This document shows, piece by piece, positions 33,149 to 44,641 of a stretch of DNA of 64,000 nucleotides (positions are counted from its first letter, which is position 1; every line of letters begins with the position of its first letter). A program made the position numbers and the translations under genes. This stretch comes from Dichetophora obliterata (taxonomy: Eukaryota; Arthropoda; Insecta; Diptera; Sciomyzidae). The notes beneath the pieces were generated by a model. It saw nothing but the letters and a program-made list of their open reading frames with translations. It was not told the DNA's origin and did not search any database. The stretch spans positions 196,311,511-196,375,510 of the forward strand of contig OY986437.1 in the NCBI GenBank assembly GCA_963920525.1. Direction: 5' to 3'.

Positions 33149-33938
33149 ATGAGAAGAACAAGTAGAAATGAGAGTGCGAAAATTTTAAGAAATCTTAAAA
33201 GTGATCCTTATAAACCAAATGATAAAGTTAAAGATTATGTTGAAATGGAAACAGAGTTGGGGAAGAGTGATCTTGATAGCGATAGTTCTAATGTTTTATG
33301 TGATGAGCAATTTTTTGAAAGTTTGGAGCATTCGAATAACGATATTAAGAAAAAGTTAGCTGAATGGGCTGTAATGTTTAACATAAGTAATAGTGCCATA
33401 AACTCTTTATTGCATATATTGAGCAGCACGATTACAGACCTACCAAAAGATTCAAGAGCTTTGAAAAAAACGCCTAGAGAAATGAATTGTGTTCCAATTA
33501 TAGGTGACACGTTTATTAAACAGCAACTTTTATTATTTGCTACATATTTTAAATATACCACATTAATATGTATATTATTCATTACAGGAACGTGAAATAT
33601 TGCTCTCCACTATTTCCGATCCGTCCAAGTACATTCACAGTATTTGGAAAAAAATATTTTCAGACAAAGTTGCAGCCCAATGCTCGTGGAAAGGAACCAC
33701 AAGCAAGAAGTGTGTTATGTGTTATGGCAATGGCTATAACATGCGTCATAAGAGGAAGTTAAAAATATACTACAACATGAAGCCATTGCATTTAAAAATA
33801 TTGTCTTTTTCTACAGGAGCCTTCAACAGGAAGTTCCAAATTGATGCAAAGATTTTTAATGGTTGCTCTGCGAAGTGGTTCCAGACTTCCCAGGACAGTT
33901 TTAAGTACGCCAAAAAGCCAAAAACGCCAAAAAAATAG
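33149..33938 (+). CDS. Hypothetical protein of the nested element, two frames, possible intron
   Basis: Frame 1 (33149-33595, 148 codons from ATG) begins basic (MRRTSRNESAKILRNLK), has an acidic stretch with DLDSDSSN, then a helical block KKLAEWAVMFNISNSAINSL and LPKDSRALKKTPREM. Frame 2 runs from about 33588 to 33938, with KYIHSIWKKIFSDKVAAQCS, WKG and a Lys-rich end. A TTATTCATTACAG at 33575-33587 looks like a splice acceptor and frame 2 opens directly after it, so both may be exons of one protein; I could not fix a donor in phase. Frame 1 resembles uncharacterised insect repeat proteins with an LPKD-R-L-KTP motif. Frame 2 is faintly BEN- or DUF4806-like. Both likenesses are from memory and unproven. 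No DDE catalytic triad is evident. Confidence 0.5.
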
Positions 33939-34250
33939 AAATTTTTCTTTATTATAAATTTCAAATTAATTTTTTTTTTCCATTTTTATATATTTTATTT
34001 TAAATGAATTCCATTTTAATTTTTTTTTACTGTAAATACAATTTATTTTATTTTTTTTCCATTTTTATTTTAGTTAATTCATAAATGAATTGCATTTGAA
34101 TTTTTTTAATGTAAAAACAATTTATTGTATTGTTTTCCATTTTTAATTTAGTTTATTAATAAATAAATACCCTTTTTATTTAAGTAAAAATAATTTAAAA
34201 AGAAAAATAATAAATGTGAACTTGTAATTTTTGGTATTTAAAATTGCAAT

Positions 34251-34590
34251 GACTCTTTTCTGACATAATGTAAGAGCTCTTGCAGGGCCCAAAAACCCTC
34301 ATAAAAGACTCTTTTCTGACATAAATTAAGAGCTCTTGCAGGGCCCAAAAACCCTCATAAAAGACTCTTTTCTGACATCATTTAAGAGCTCTTGCAGGGC
34401 CCAAAAACCCTCATAAAAGACTCTTTTTTGACATAAATTAAGAGCTCTTTCAGGACCCAAAAAACCTTCATAAAAGACTCTTTTCTGACATTATCTAAGA
34501 GCTCTTTCAGAGCCCAAAAAAAACCTCATAAAATACTCTTTTCTGTCATTATCTAAGAGCTCTTTCTGACGGACCATTTTCGAATGTAAT
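34251..34590. repeat. Six-copy 56-58-bp array (right subterminal)
   Basis: Units start with gactctttt at 34251, 34307, 34363, 34419 and 34476, and with a variant tactctttt at 34534. Each continues ctgacat...taagagctct and gcagggcccaaaaa. The core gactcttttctgac is the reverse complement of the core in the left array. Confidence 0.92.
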
Positions 34591-35375
34591 GACCCTCTTT
34601 TCTGAAGGTTTTCGGAGCAATAATGATTGTTTTGTGGGCTCATAAAGAGCATGAACACTCCGGAAAAAGTGCCAGAAAAGACTCTTTTCGGACTCATATG
34701 GCTTGCTGGGATGCGGCGACTCACTTATACACATTCACAAAGATAAGACCGAAGAATTGAATTCGATGGAGGTGGTGAAAGAGTTTGTTTCTCGCAAGGA
34801 CAGAAAGAAACATTTTGGAAAAATTTAAACTGATATAACTTTTTGTACCTTATTGCATTTAAACCATGTAAAGATATACCTAGTCTTGCTTTATAAAAGC
34901 AACCATTATTTCTTATATTTTCATATTACCATATGAAAGATCCTTTAAAGAATGATCTTTAATATTGAAATTGGAAGAACTTTTAAAAATAATGAAATAT
35001 TAATATTTTTTATATATTTTTATATTTTTTTATTTTAAACTAAAATAAAAAATTTGTGTATTCACATTCATGCTCCTTTGAAGAAATTTTGGTGAACTTT
35101 TTTTGCACCACCATTTGTATTGCCCCCCCAGATGAAATTCGCTTCCGACGCGCTTGTGCAGATGATTTGATCATCATGGTAAATGAACTTATGTATAAAT
35201 TGCCTAAATTAATAAAATTAAAATATTTATCTTAGACAATATCAAAAAATAATAAGTTTTTAAAAAGTTTAAATTTTTTTGTCACGGTATACTTTTCTGT
35301 GAAGTATATACATATATCCCTCATTTCGTACAAAACTGTCACAACTCAAAATTGAATATTTTTCAGAAGAGTTTT

Positions 35376-36470
35376 ACACGCAGAGAAAACACATAGTTGC
35401 AACAACCATGTTTTAAAAGGATCATAGTATGATTCAGATTATGATTGTTGCTAACATGTTCTTAAACATATAATATTTTCTTTGATCATGATAAAATGAT
35501 TACAACCAAAATATTATTGAAACAATCATTATTCTCTTAATGTGTCAAAAATAGAATGATTGCAACAACTACATTATGAATTTATTTTTAGAACCCAGAA
35601 TATTATTGAAACAATAATTTTTTTTTTTTTTTTTTTTTCATGCACTCCAATTTCCACAGCTATTAATTAAGATAATTTCAGAAGTTTGCGATTGTCTGGG
35701 CTGAACAGAAATATTAATTCAATTGAAAAATTTGTTTGATAAAATTTTCTGTCCGACCGCGGCTTTGTCGCTTACGAGCCACGCACACTACCAGTAGGCC
35801 ACAGCCGCTACTACTGCTCGCCTGACTAATGCCATTCATAAACATGGTTTATTAAGTGCATTGTCGCAAAAATAGCAATATTTGTGATAAACAAAATATG
35901 GTTAGAATTGCGAATTATGTTTACGGTAAAAAGAAATATGTTTACTACAATTTAAGTCGAAAATGTCACTTTTCTGCGTGCTGGTTTTAGGATAAGGCGA
36001 TTTAAAACAAAACACAATAATTGAACAGTGAACAAGCGAAACGGAACATAGCCAGGAAACGATAAAACTTATTGTGTCTGAATGAAGTGAAAGTTTTTCC
36101 TGCAAACTGTTCAGACACAATAAATTCTTTCGATTTTTGGTTATGTTCTGCTTTGTTTGCCAACAAGCAAAGAATAGTTCAGACAAACATTCAAAATTCC
36201 AATATGTTTGTCTCTATAATAATATTCACATTTATCGTGATTGACAGAACTACAACATTTTTGTTGCAACTAATAGTTGAGGCAATCATAGTATGTTGAC
36301 GATTTCAGTGATGTTATGATTTCAACTATAATGTTATTTTTGGTACCACCATTAGTAAATAATGACTTTATTAAGGCAAACATTTGTGTTTGCAGAAATA
36401 ATACAATAATTTTAGTAAAAAAATTATTATTGCAGTAATCATGTCTCAACCATGTCTTTTCTCTGCGTGT
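35376..36470. mobile_element. Non-autonomous element with ACACGCAGAGAAAA ends
   Basis: ACACGCAGAGAAAACACAT begins the element, and its inverted right end is ACACGCAGAGAAAAGACAT. Many internal words (caacaatcat, atgattgttgc, attattgaaacaat) are repeated on both strands. It carries a SINE-like insert with poly-T at 35620-35830. Flanks gaagagttt and gaagttttg may be a diverged duplication. No coding. Confidence 0.65.
35620..35830 (-). mobile_element. tRNA-derived SINE, family 2 (minus strand, decayed)
   Basis: On the minus strand the head reads TGGCCTACTGGTAGTGTGCG (A-box like), then about 40 bases later a decayed B-box zone. The body word ttttcaattgaattaatatt is shared with 44478-44590, and a poly-A tail is seen as T's at 35621-35639. 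Two loci with the same tRNA-like head and body support a second SINE family. Confidence 0.6.
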
Positions 36471-36894
36471 ATGAAGTTTTGAAATAAAATCACGACCATT
36501 AATTGTAAAGGTAGACTAAAAATTGTTAAGAATATCTATAGGCCATTTTAATCTTTACCAAAAATATCATAAATTTTACATTTTTTGTCAATAGTGAATT
36601 TTTAAGCAATATTTTTGTAAGTGTCTGTTTGAGTTGCGACATTATTACTACAAAAACTCATTTAAAAAAAAATATTGCATTTTGAATTGTGTCGATTTTG
36701 CAACAATATAATAACATACCCACTGAACCATACGCGAAGGTTTTGCGTAAGGTGAGAGTTTTGCGAACGTTTTGGATAGAATTTTTTTTATTTTTGATTT
36801 ATTATTTTTTTGCTTAAAAATGCTTGCTATAAAAGATTAATTTCGTGAAAACTTTTCCCATAAATAAAAACTGTACTTCTTTTGCACAATTCAT

Positions 36895-38060
36895 TAAGAA
36901 CTTATTTTGAGTTGAAAAAGAATCATATTAGAAGATAAAAATTCCTCGTAAATAAACCATTTTTGTTCACAAATGATTTTAGAAATTAATCATAAATGTT
37001 TCTGTTTTGCATTCTTAAATGAGTTCAAAAAATAATCATTTTGATATGATATATTCATTACTGATATGAATCAGTAGAAGAAATATCTCATAAACGAACC
37101 ATTTTTTGTTCATAAATGAGTTAAAAAATGAATCATAAATATTGTTTTTTAAATACTAAAATGAGTTAAAAAAGGAATAATTTAAACCTTTGTTGATATT
37201 TTTATAATAGTATACTGAAATTTGAACCTTCATACACCCGTCATATTAACTTTTTCACCAGTGCGAATTGATTCTCTCTATAAGAAGAGAGATGGATGTA
37301 CTGCTACACGTTCGAAAAACTATTTTCCTTTCCATCTATCAACAAGTCTGTCAAAATAATTCTATCAAAAATTAACCCAGTGAAACAAAACTACTGTTTT
37401 CGAATTCATTTATGAACCTTTTCGGGTAGAAACTTTTATTTTCGGCACTCATAAAAGAACCCTTTGTCCGACTAAAATGCCTCTCACAAATTAATCTTAT
37501 TTTGTTCGGAAATGACTTAAAAAAGAACCATAAATTGTAATTTTTTTGTTCAAAAATGAGTTAAAAAAAGAACTAAAGAAAAGTTATTTTTCGGCACTTG
37601 GAAATGAACCCTTTTTGAATCATTTTTGAAAATGCCTCTCAGAAACGAACCCTTTTTCTTCGGAAATGAGTTAAAAAATTAACCATAGAAACATCCATCT
37701 CTTTTCATATGGCGAGAATCAATTTACACTGGTGAAAAAGTTTATATGACGTTTGTATGAAGGCTAACATTTAAATTTACTAATATAAAAATATCAACAA
37801 AGGCTTAAATTATTCCTTTTTAACTCATTTTAGTATATAAATAAGAAATATTTATGATTAATTTCCGAACTCATTTATACAAAAAATGTGTTTGTTTATG
37901 AGATATTGTTTCTACTGATTTTTTTAACTCATTTAAAAATCCAAAAAAGAAACATTTATGATTCATTTCTGAACTCATTTATGAACAAAAATGGTTCATT
38001 TACGAGGAATTTTTAGCTTCTAAAATGATTCTTTTTCGACTCAAAAGTATACTTTTGAGC
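36895..38060. mobile_element. Foldback with about 380-bp arms
   Basis: The left arm (36901-37300) and right arm (37695-38050) are reverse complements with differences. Pairs include aaaaattcctcgtaaat / atttacgaggaattttt, tttgttgatatttttat / atataaaaatatcaacaaa and gagagatggatgt / acatccatctctttt. The loop (37310-37690) is a copy of the dispersed repeat also found at 28060 and 58860. No target duplication and no coding. Confidence 0.75.
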
Positions 38061-38764
38061 AAGAGAGATGTCACGTTTTAAGTTGGTACTTTATTACTAC
38101 AAAAAATATTAGGTTATTTGCTTGGGTTTTTATTTAAAAAATGGTTCATGATATAAGAAGTCATTGTTGTTGAAAAATTATGCAGAAAATTTAAAACAAA
38201 TTTTAAAAAAAAAATAGAAATGAAACGTTATTGCTACAAAAAGTGAAGAAATTGCAAATTGGTCTGGAATTCACTCAAATTAAAAATATGATAACAATGC
38301 TTATTTCTGTATATTTAACTCAAAAAACACAAGTTTTGAGTTGTGAGGTTCTTGCATAAAATGAGCGATATGACATCTACCTAAGATATGCCTTTGACAT
38401 AGATGTTGTGTTCACAGACCTATAGTGAAATTAATGAGAAATAGTTTTATAGACCTTTTTTAACCCTCTAACCCCTTCCCCCTTTTACAGAGTTTGTAAT
38501 CTTTTTCAAAAAACTATTTAAAAAAAGCACCCTTTAACTTAGTCATAGAGGGTTGAAATATTCTACAAAAATATTTCTTATAAAATTACATTACATGCCT
38601 GTAAACACAACTACGCCAAGGCATATATATTTAGTAGATGTCTTACTTATTTTGTTAGAAAAAGCTATATTAACTGTAATTTTGTTTTCAACCGATCGAT
38701 TTTGTTAAAAATTTGCCCTCAAAAAATCATGTTAAGCCTTAATATCGTCAAAGCGGTGCTCTAA
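38061..38764. other. AT-rich interval, no gene seen
   Basis: It contains short words shared with 36600-36700 (tattactacaaaaa, gagttg) but no element could be delimited and no coding was found. Confidence 0.35.
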
Positions 38765-38996
38765 GGGCCAGTTTTTCAGTACGAGCTTAAACTTTAGTCA
38801 AATTGAACCTAGCTTAACTCAGCAAAATTGGATGTTTAAACTGGGTTTAACCAGATATTTTAGCATTGGTTGAAGTTAAATTGACTTCAATTATCTTATA
38901 ATGTGTTCCTTTTTTGCCTAAACCGAGTTTAAACGTCAAAGTTTGGTGAGTTAAGTTTGGTTTAATTTGACTAGACTTTAAACTCGTATTGGCCCC
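38765..38996. mobile_element. MITE with GGGCCA ends, about 55-bp inverted repeats
   Basis: The left end GGGCCAGTTTTTCAGTACGA and the inverted right end GGGGCCAATACGAG share the following words acttta-agtcaaatt and taactca over about 55 bases. The 232-bp size and GGGCC termini fit a PIF/Harbinger-type MITE, but the flanks (ctaag / ccaag) do not give a clean 3-bp duplication. Confidence 0.65.
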
Positions 38997-38999
38997 AAG

Positions 39000-39090
39000 C
39001 GGCACCGATTAAAATTCAAGAATCGGCATCGGTTTTGTATCGGCATCGGTTATAAAAAAGAATCGGCATCGTTATAGGTTAAAAATCGGC
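39000..39090. repeat. Imperfect atcggcatcggtt repeat
   Basis: Four or five imperfect copies of aatcggcatcggtt occur here, and related words recur at 43910-44030 (ggtatcggcat, gtatcggttctgtat). This may be a dispersed minisatellite rather than local slippage. Confidence 0.55.
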
Positions 39091-39097
39091 CTTTGTC

Positions 39098-39494
39098 GGC
39101 CTTTGTAGTCTAGTGGAGAGTGCGCTAGACTATCAACTCAGAGGTCCCTGGTTCGAATCCGGGTTCGGACATGGTTCTTTTCACTTTCTTTGTTCTTTCC
39201 TACATTTAAGAGTTATGGAAAACTAAAAAAATCCGCAAATAAATTGTTTAAAATGTGGAATTAAAGGACAGGAACAACTAAGAGCTGGAAATGCTTGCCG
39301 AGGTTAAGGCATAACACTAGCCTCGGTTAAAAGCAATTCAAATTGTCTTTCACGGTTGTTTCGCCTAATCAATAATTCACGTATAGTTCCAATCAATTCC
39401 TCTTAATAATCTATCCCTTTCCTTTCAGGTCAAAGACCAAATCATGTTTGTATAAGGCGCATGCCTTGGTTCTTTGATCTTTCAAAAAAAAAAA
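39098..39494 (+). mobile_element. tRNA-derived SINE, family 1, plus-strand copy
   Basis: The head (39098-39171) has TAGTCTAGTGG (A-box) and GGTTCGAATCC (B-box). The T-arm pairs (CCTGG/CCGGG) but the anticodon arm does not, so it is tRNA-like rather than a working tRNA. A body of about 310 bases ends with ttggttctttgatcttt and an A-tail (39484-39494). It is about as long as, and inverted relative to, 2990-3383. Confidence 0.87.
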
Positions 39495-40300
39495 CAACAA
39501 TTTTTGGCCGATACAATCGCGGTTTTGTGCACGTTACAATAAATAAAAATATATGCGTGTAAAATTTTTACGGTTGCGATCAAATATCTAGTGTCTAGTG
39601 TTGCAAGTCGACCACATTTCGATGCTGCAGGACACTTACACAGCCATAGGAGATGTAGTTTAAATTGTGTAAATGCTGAAAATTTTATATTTTTACATTA
39701 TAATATTCAATTGGCTAATTTTGATTACTTGAAAATTTTCGAGTTTTCAAAAGTTATTTATACCATTCTATAATTTCCACACATACTGAATATATAATTA
39801 TTTTACTTTTTATATTGAACTAGTATATTTTTATATTTTGAATAAGTAAAAAACACAGATTTTTTTTATTAAAATTTTTTTTTTTATTGAAATTAAATTT
39901 TAATTTGTGTTGGAACGATTAACCGTCATACGCATAGGAGCATTTCTTTGCTTACGTACGCGACATTTGTACGCATATCACAGAGAAAAAAAACAAAGTG
40001 AAATCAAAAGATGTAGTTCATACTTTGGTTGTGTTTGAGCCCTAGAGGAGTACTATATATTAGAGTGGCCCCCATTTTTAAAAGTTTTATTTATGTAGAC
40101 GGCATAAGCTCAAAATATTTGATTTGGTATAAAACTAAAATCTAAAAAGTTTCGTGCCGATTGATGAACTTTTAGAACTCGCTCAAGAGCCCGAAAGTTG
40201 GAGAATCGTAAGTAAGAATAACAAGAATCGAAGTAAGAATAACAATACTGGAGTAAATTTTTTTAAAAGACTTGGTATCTATGCACTTCTTTTTTTATTT
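39495..40300. other. AT-rich interval, no gene seen
   Basis: No repeat terminus, coding frame or RNA gene could be supported. Confidence 0.35.
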
Positions 40301-40710
40301 AAAAGCTCTTTAAAATGAGGTGTAAAATGTAAAAATCTGATGAAAATTACCGTAGTTGTGATATTTTACTTTTCGAAAAAATATTCCATTTTCTTTATTG
40401 TTGTAATAAAACCAATCGAAAAAATGCAAATTTTAAAAAATTTCAATGGAATTTTGTTGAACTATTTTCTGAAACAACACATATTACAAATACAAAAAAT
40501 TGTGAGATTACTTTGAATAACTTGGGCGTTATGGCATTTTTTATTAGAAGTGTACCTTTTTGAAAATGTCGAGTTTGAGTATTTTTACGAAAAAAATTCT
40601 CAAAAATCCAAAAATGCAAAATGTTAACCAGTAACAACAATAATACTTAAAGCATAGTCTTGAGCTATTTTGTGCACAAAATTAAAGAAGCCAAAATTCG
40701 TTATAGCTCA
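40300..40710. repeat. Solo partial arm of the giant foldback
   Basis: The sequence follows 16580-16980 in order: tgtgatatttt, acaaatacaaaaaattgtga, ttgaataacttgg, tttttattagaagtgta, tcgagttt-gtatttttacgaaaaaaat, agctattttgtgcacaaa. It is a dispersed single arm without its inverted partner. Confidence 0.65.
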
Positions 40711-41090
40711 ATCGTTGAGTTTCAAGATGATGATTTGTACGCGGCAAAAGAGTAAGTGCTTTGGAGGCGCATGTGAAAATACACAAAACTCTGCGAAATA
40801 TGAAAGAAAATGATTTTTCTAAAAATGCCAACCTTAAAATCGACAATTCAGCCAAAATGGATATCGTTACTTTGAAAATCACATTAACATCAATGCCAAA
40901 GTGCTCTTTAAAGCAGCTTTGAGTTATCAGTAGTGATAATTTTATATTTTTGATACTTTATTAAAAATTTTGGAAGCTTGTAAGAATCAAACCAAAACAG
41001 CTTTTGAAAAAAATGTTGCGAAGAAAATGCTTCAACAAATTTTAGCTTAGTTATACAAAAAACTTATAAAAAAAGGTTTTAAAATTGAAA

Positions 41091-42943
41091 TCTATAGTAA
41101 TAAAACTCATTTTCTGTTTGTTTGTTTGTTTGGCCTTTATACAAATCTAAACGGCTCAACGGATTTTGCTCAAACTAGGTATACATATTAAGTGCGTTCC
41201 AACTTAAAATGTTACATACTTAGTTTTTGCCACGTCCCCTTTAAAATTTTTCAACTAACGGTAATTTTGTTATTATAAAACTTTTTACTATCGGAGATTT
41301 TTTTGTATTTAATTTTAAAAAAATTCTGTTATTTTGACATCAAAAACATGCACATATCTTCAAAATTGGAGAAATTTTCAGTATAACGACTTTTTCATAA
41401 AACATCGTTGCCTTAGAATGAGAAAAAAACGACATGAAAATCAAAGTTTGGTCTTTCGATGCAAATATCTCCGCCGTCCATTAATATATTTCATTAAAAT
41501 TTTTTTTGTTCAAAAGTTCAATAAAATCACTTCACAAAAATAGGTTGAACTGTACCGTTAAGTCAGTGTATATATGTTTTATGATTATGTCAAAAAAGGT
41601 CCAAAATATTGACTTTTTACTCAAAAAATGACTCAAAAATTGTTGTTGTTGTAAAAACGAAATCAAGTAAAAATTGCACATCTGGCTACCTTTCATATGA
41701 CATAGCATTTATTTGCAAAAATTCTTCCAGCTAAGCGCAAAAATTATTTTACTGTTTTTGTCATCAAAACAACAAGGGTACCCCCTTTGATTTTTTTCGC
41801 GAAATTTATTTTTTCCAAAATGTTGTTTTTATATTTTTTACAAAAAAGTCAAGTCTCAAAAATAATGTATGTGAAAAAATTACGACAATATCTCTTTCCA
41901 ATCAAAAGTTATGGCTAAAAATCTACTTTTTCACACCGACTATTAATAAAACTTAGTTTTGTGTTAAAATTCTCTATATAGTTTGAATGTCCCCATTTAT
42001 CTCTAAGAATCCAGTTGTGTGTCTAAAGTAATTACGAACATTTTGGATTATATAAAATCTTTTTTATAGTGATCTACTTATATGTTGCCTCCCCACCACC
42101 CTCCTGTGAAATTTGTGTTGGCTCTATTTTTTCTCACTATTGTGTCAACGTTGTCACTTAGTTCTTTATCAATGGTACTTTAAATGTTGTATTTTTTTAT
42201 CGAAATTACAATTACAATTACAATTTTATCGAAAAGATGACTGTGAGTAAGAATGCTGTAAAAGTTAATATTTTTATGTAATCAGTTTCAGCTCACTTGC
42301 TGGACTTTTTGTTGTTTTTGCTTTGCTTGCAAATGCGATTATATTATCCTAATCTCCAATGAAAAAACGCAGCTAATAGAAATTTTAGTAGGTACAATCA
42401 TTTTTAGCACAACGAATTTTCATAAAACATTGATAATTATGAGAAAAAAATTATATGAAAATTAAAGTTTTTACTTTTAATGCCAATAATTCCGCTGTTT
42501 TTAATATATTTCATTAAAATTTTTTTTGTTAAAAAGTTCAATATGTTTTTTAATATAAATCTTTGTTTAGACATTAAAATGTCCATATCTCAAGGACGCA
42601 TTGAGTCCCACCATAATTTTTATTTTGTTGAAAAGGTAATTGTGCTTGCTTTAAGATTAAGTAAATATAAAAATTGTTTTTAATTATTAAAATATGTTTT
42701 TCGTACCCCTTCTTTGAATTCAATTAGCTCACCGCAAGAAATGGAACCACCAACAACTTTTTTGGATTAATTTTCGTTCAATTACCTTTCTAACGGTAGA
42801 TAAATAAAATTAAATAAAATAAAATTCAAATAGAATTCAACATGTTTTTCATTATTCCCGATTTTAAAAAACATTTAATCGAGAAGTGTATGTTAAAATG
42901 TTTATATAAATTACTCTCGAGTAACACCGGGTATATCAGCTAG
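41091..42943 (+). mobile_element. Helitron-like element
   Basis: It starts TCTATAGTAATAAAACTCAT after an A and ends ACACCGGGTATATCAGCTAG before a T, matching Helitron rules (5' TC, 3' CTAG, A/T target). A short GC hairpin-like word precedes CTAG. The head contains aaacggctcaacggatt, seen in the other Helitron heads here. The interior carries the dispersed repeat otherwise at 4640-5470 and 9840-11520. No Rep/helicase coding; 1853 bp, non-autonomous. Confidence 0.7.
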
Positions 42944-44157
42944 TATGTTATAAATGTTATGAATTATTATAATTATTAAATAAAATATTAAATAAAATAT
43001 CTTCTTATAATTTTGGTTAATTTTTGAAAAATCATTGGGCGCAAATTTATAAACTGATTATATTCCAATTCTTGCAGAAGAATTGTGGTAGCAGTAGTGT
43101 TTATTTTGAGATTTTCTTACCTACTTGGAAGCATCAGTAAGCATTTTGTTGTGATTCTTAAGTTGTTTTATAGCAGCAATAATGATTTAATTTAGATTTT
43201 TCAATTGCTTGGTGTCAGCAAAATTGATTTTATTATGATGATATTGGTTGTGTGATAATAGCATTTGTGTTTTCTCCACACATCTTTTTTATTTTAGAAT
43301 GATCCATATTTGTTTTTATATAGTTTTATTGTATCGCCAGAGCATTGATAGCTTTCGTATGACGTATGATATGAAGCTTCATATGATATGTAGCTTCATA
43401 AAAAGATATGAAGCTACATACAAAAAGGTATCGATGGTTGATAGGAAAAACATCGCTGAATAATTACTAAAGCATCGATATGTACGACTGCTGGGTTATC
43501 ATCATTATCAACGTACGCGATAGATTTTTCCCTTCAAAGAAGTACAAATATTTTTTTATAGTTTTATTTATTTAATTGAACTAGAAAAACATATAAAGAT
43601 TTAACTAGAACTATTCTAGATTAAAATAGAAAAAATTTAACTATACTTTGTATTATACGTGTATTTATTATACTTATAAAATTACGAATTAAGTTAAAAT
43701 CGTTCAACTTTTGTCACCATTTTTCAACTTTTGTTGCCATTCATCATGTTTGTTGCCATTTTTTTTAATTCAAATTGAGATCAGCTCTCAATACTCTCAC
43801 AACATAAAGTTAAACATTTTTTGCTCTATTTTGGAGGTTTAAACGAATTTTAAGTAAGATTGCATTTTTTAGCTACGGTAGACCTTTTGGCGGAAAAGCT
43901 TATAGGTATTGGCAGGAAATTCAAGCAACGGCATCGTTTCAAAATTAAAAAATTGGTATCGGTTCTGTATAGGCATCTGTATCGATTTTTAAAATGCAGT
44001 CAACATCGGTATCGGCATAGTGTGCGATTTGACCAATCTAGCAGGACAAACTTCTAAATTTTTGTGATATTATTCCTTGGCTTATTCCTAAAGAAAATTG
44101 TTCTGGAGTTGGAGGTCTATCTCAAACGCCCTCTTGGTTACAGGGTGTTTCATTGAA
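42944..44157. other. Interval with local palindromes, no gene
   Basis: 43365-43430 carries several overlapping gaagct/agcttc palindromes (atgaagcttcat, atgtagcttcat, atgaagctacat). 43895-44030 carries the atcggcatcgg-type words also seen at 39000. No coding. Confidence 0.4.
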
Positions 44158-44641
44158 TCTATATATGTAAAAGAGACCGTGTGTGCACTCATAACTCGAG
44201 AACGGATCGTTCGATTTTCACGATTTTTGGCCTAATGGATTCGTATTAGCTTTAAGGAAGGATGATATGGATCAAAAACGAGCCTTGCCACCTCCCATAA
44301 AACCTAAATTTGCGATATCGAATAGTTTTAGAGTTATATATCGCACTACCTCGAAATTTGGTATTCGACTAACAATTTAAACGTGCCGTTTCATTGATAA
44401 CATTTTATGGGCCTTGTTCGACAAGTGGGCGTGGTACCTCTTATACAATTCTAATTTGCGATATCGAATAGCTTGGTGGCGGCCGAACAGAAATATTTAT
44501 TCAATTGAAAAACATTCTGTCTGAGTTTGGAATTGAACCCGAGCTACCACGATTTCTTAGCTTACGGGTCACGCACTCGGCCGCCACTAAAATGGGTATT
44601 GGACAAGAATGCATGACAGCAACGCGCCAGGTTACAGCTAG
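44158..44641 (+). mobile_element. Short Helitron-like element with SINE-like insert
   Basis: It starts TCTATATATGTAAAAGAGAC after A and ends GCAACGCGCCAGGTTACAGC-TAG before T. Its 3' end is nearly the same as that of 48792-52081, and its interior has about one and a half of the same 141-bp units (gcgatatcgaatag...ggcgtggtacctc). The second unit is interrupted by a tRNA-like segment at 44471-44589. Confidence 0.75.
44471..44589 (-). mobile_element. SINE family 2 fragment bounded by GTGGCGGCCGA
   Basis: Minus strand: AGTGGCGGCCGAGTGCGTGA..., then GGGTTCAATTCC (B-box like), then ttttcaattgaataaatatt as in 35690-35740. Both edges are the same 11-base word inverted (gtggcggccga / tcggccgccac), so the segment folds as a hairpin. 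Confidence 0.6.

Larger units (their letters stand above)
32633..34716. mobile_element. Unclassified DNA element nested in the hAT; tandem arrays at both ends
   Basis: The ends read CCCATCCCAGCATACCAT and, inverted, CCGCATCCCAGCAAGCCAT. Flanks are CGACTGA (32626-32632) and CGACTCA (34717-34723), a 7- or 8-base duplication with one difference. The left subterminal zone has four 51-bp repeats and the right has six 56-58-bp repeats. Both contain GACTCTTTTCTGAC, in opposite orientations toward the ends. Between them lie the coding frames at 33149-33938. Size, doubled arrays and inverted ends suggest a DNA transposon whose transposase binds the arrays. I cannot assign a superfamily. Confidence 0.7.
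32345..34828 (+). pseudogene. hAT transposase C-terminus, split by an insertion
   Basis: Before the insertion, a decayed frame contains LLTVPASAASSERF and then, after a shift, LRRLKT and MTQKRLT (to about 32632). After it, the frame LIHIHKDKTEELNSMEVVKE continues through FVSRKDRKKHFGKI to a stop near 34828. Together these are the start and end of the Dimer_Tnp_hAT domain (AS-x-ERSFS-x-LRRLKT ... L-x-x-IHxD). The split falls between the RLT and the IHIHKD segments. Frameshifts upstream show that the copy is dead regardless of the insertion. Confidence 0.75.
32004..35156 (+). mobile_element. hAT element with perfect 8-bp TSD (TGCAGATG)
   Basis: Left end CATTGGCGTCGGAAGCG and inverted right end CAAGCGCGTCGGAAGCG match at 14 of 17 bases. 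TGCAGATG flanks both ends exactly (31996-32003 and 35157-35164). Subterminal G/C runs resemble those of 29612-31690 and of the left end at 1051, so the three hATs are probably related. The 3153-bp body holds a ZMYM1-like C-terminus split by the 2084-bp insertion at 32633-34716. Confidence 0.88.
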
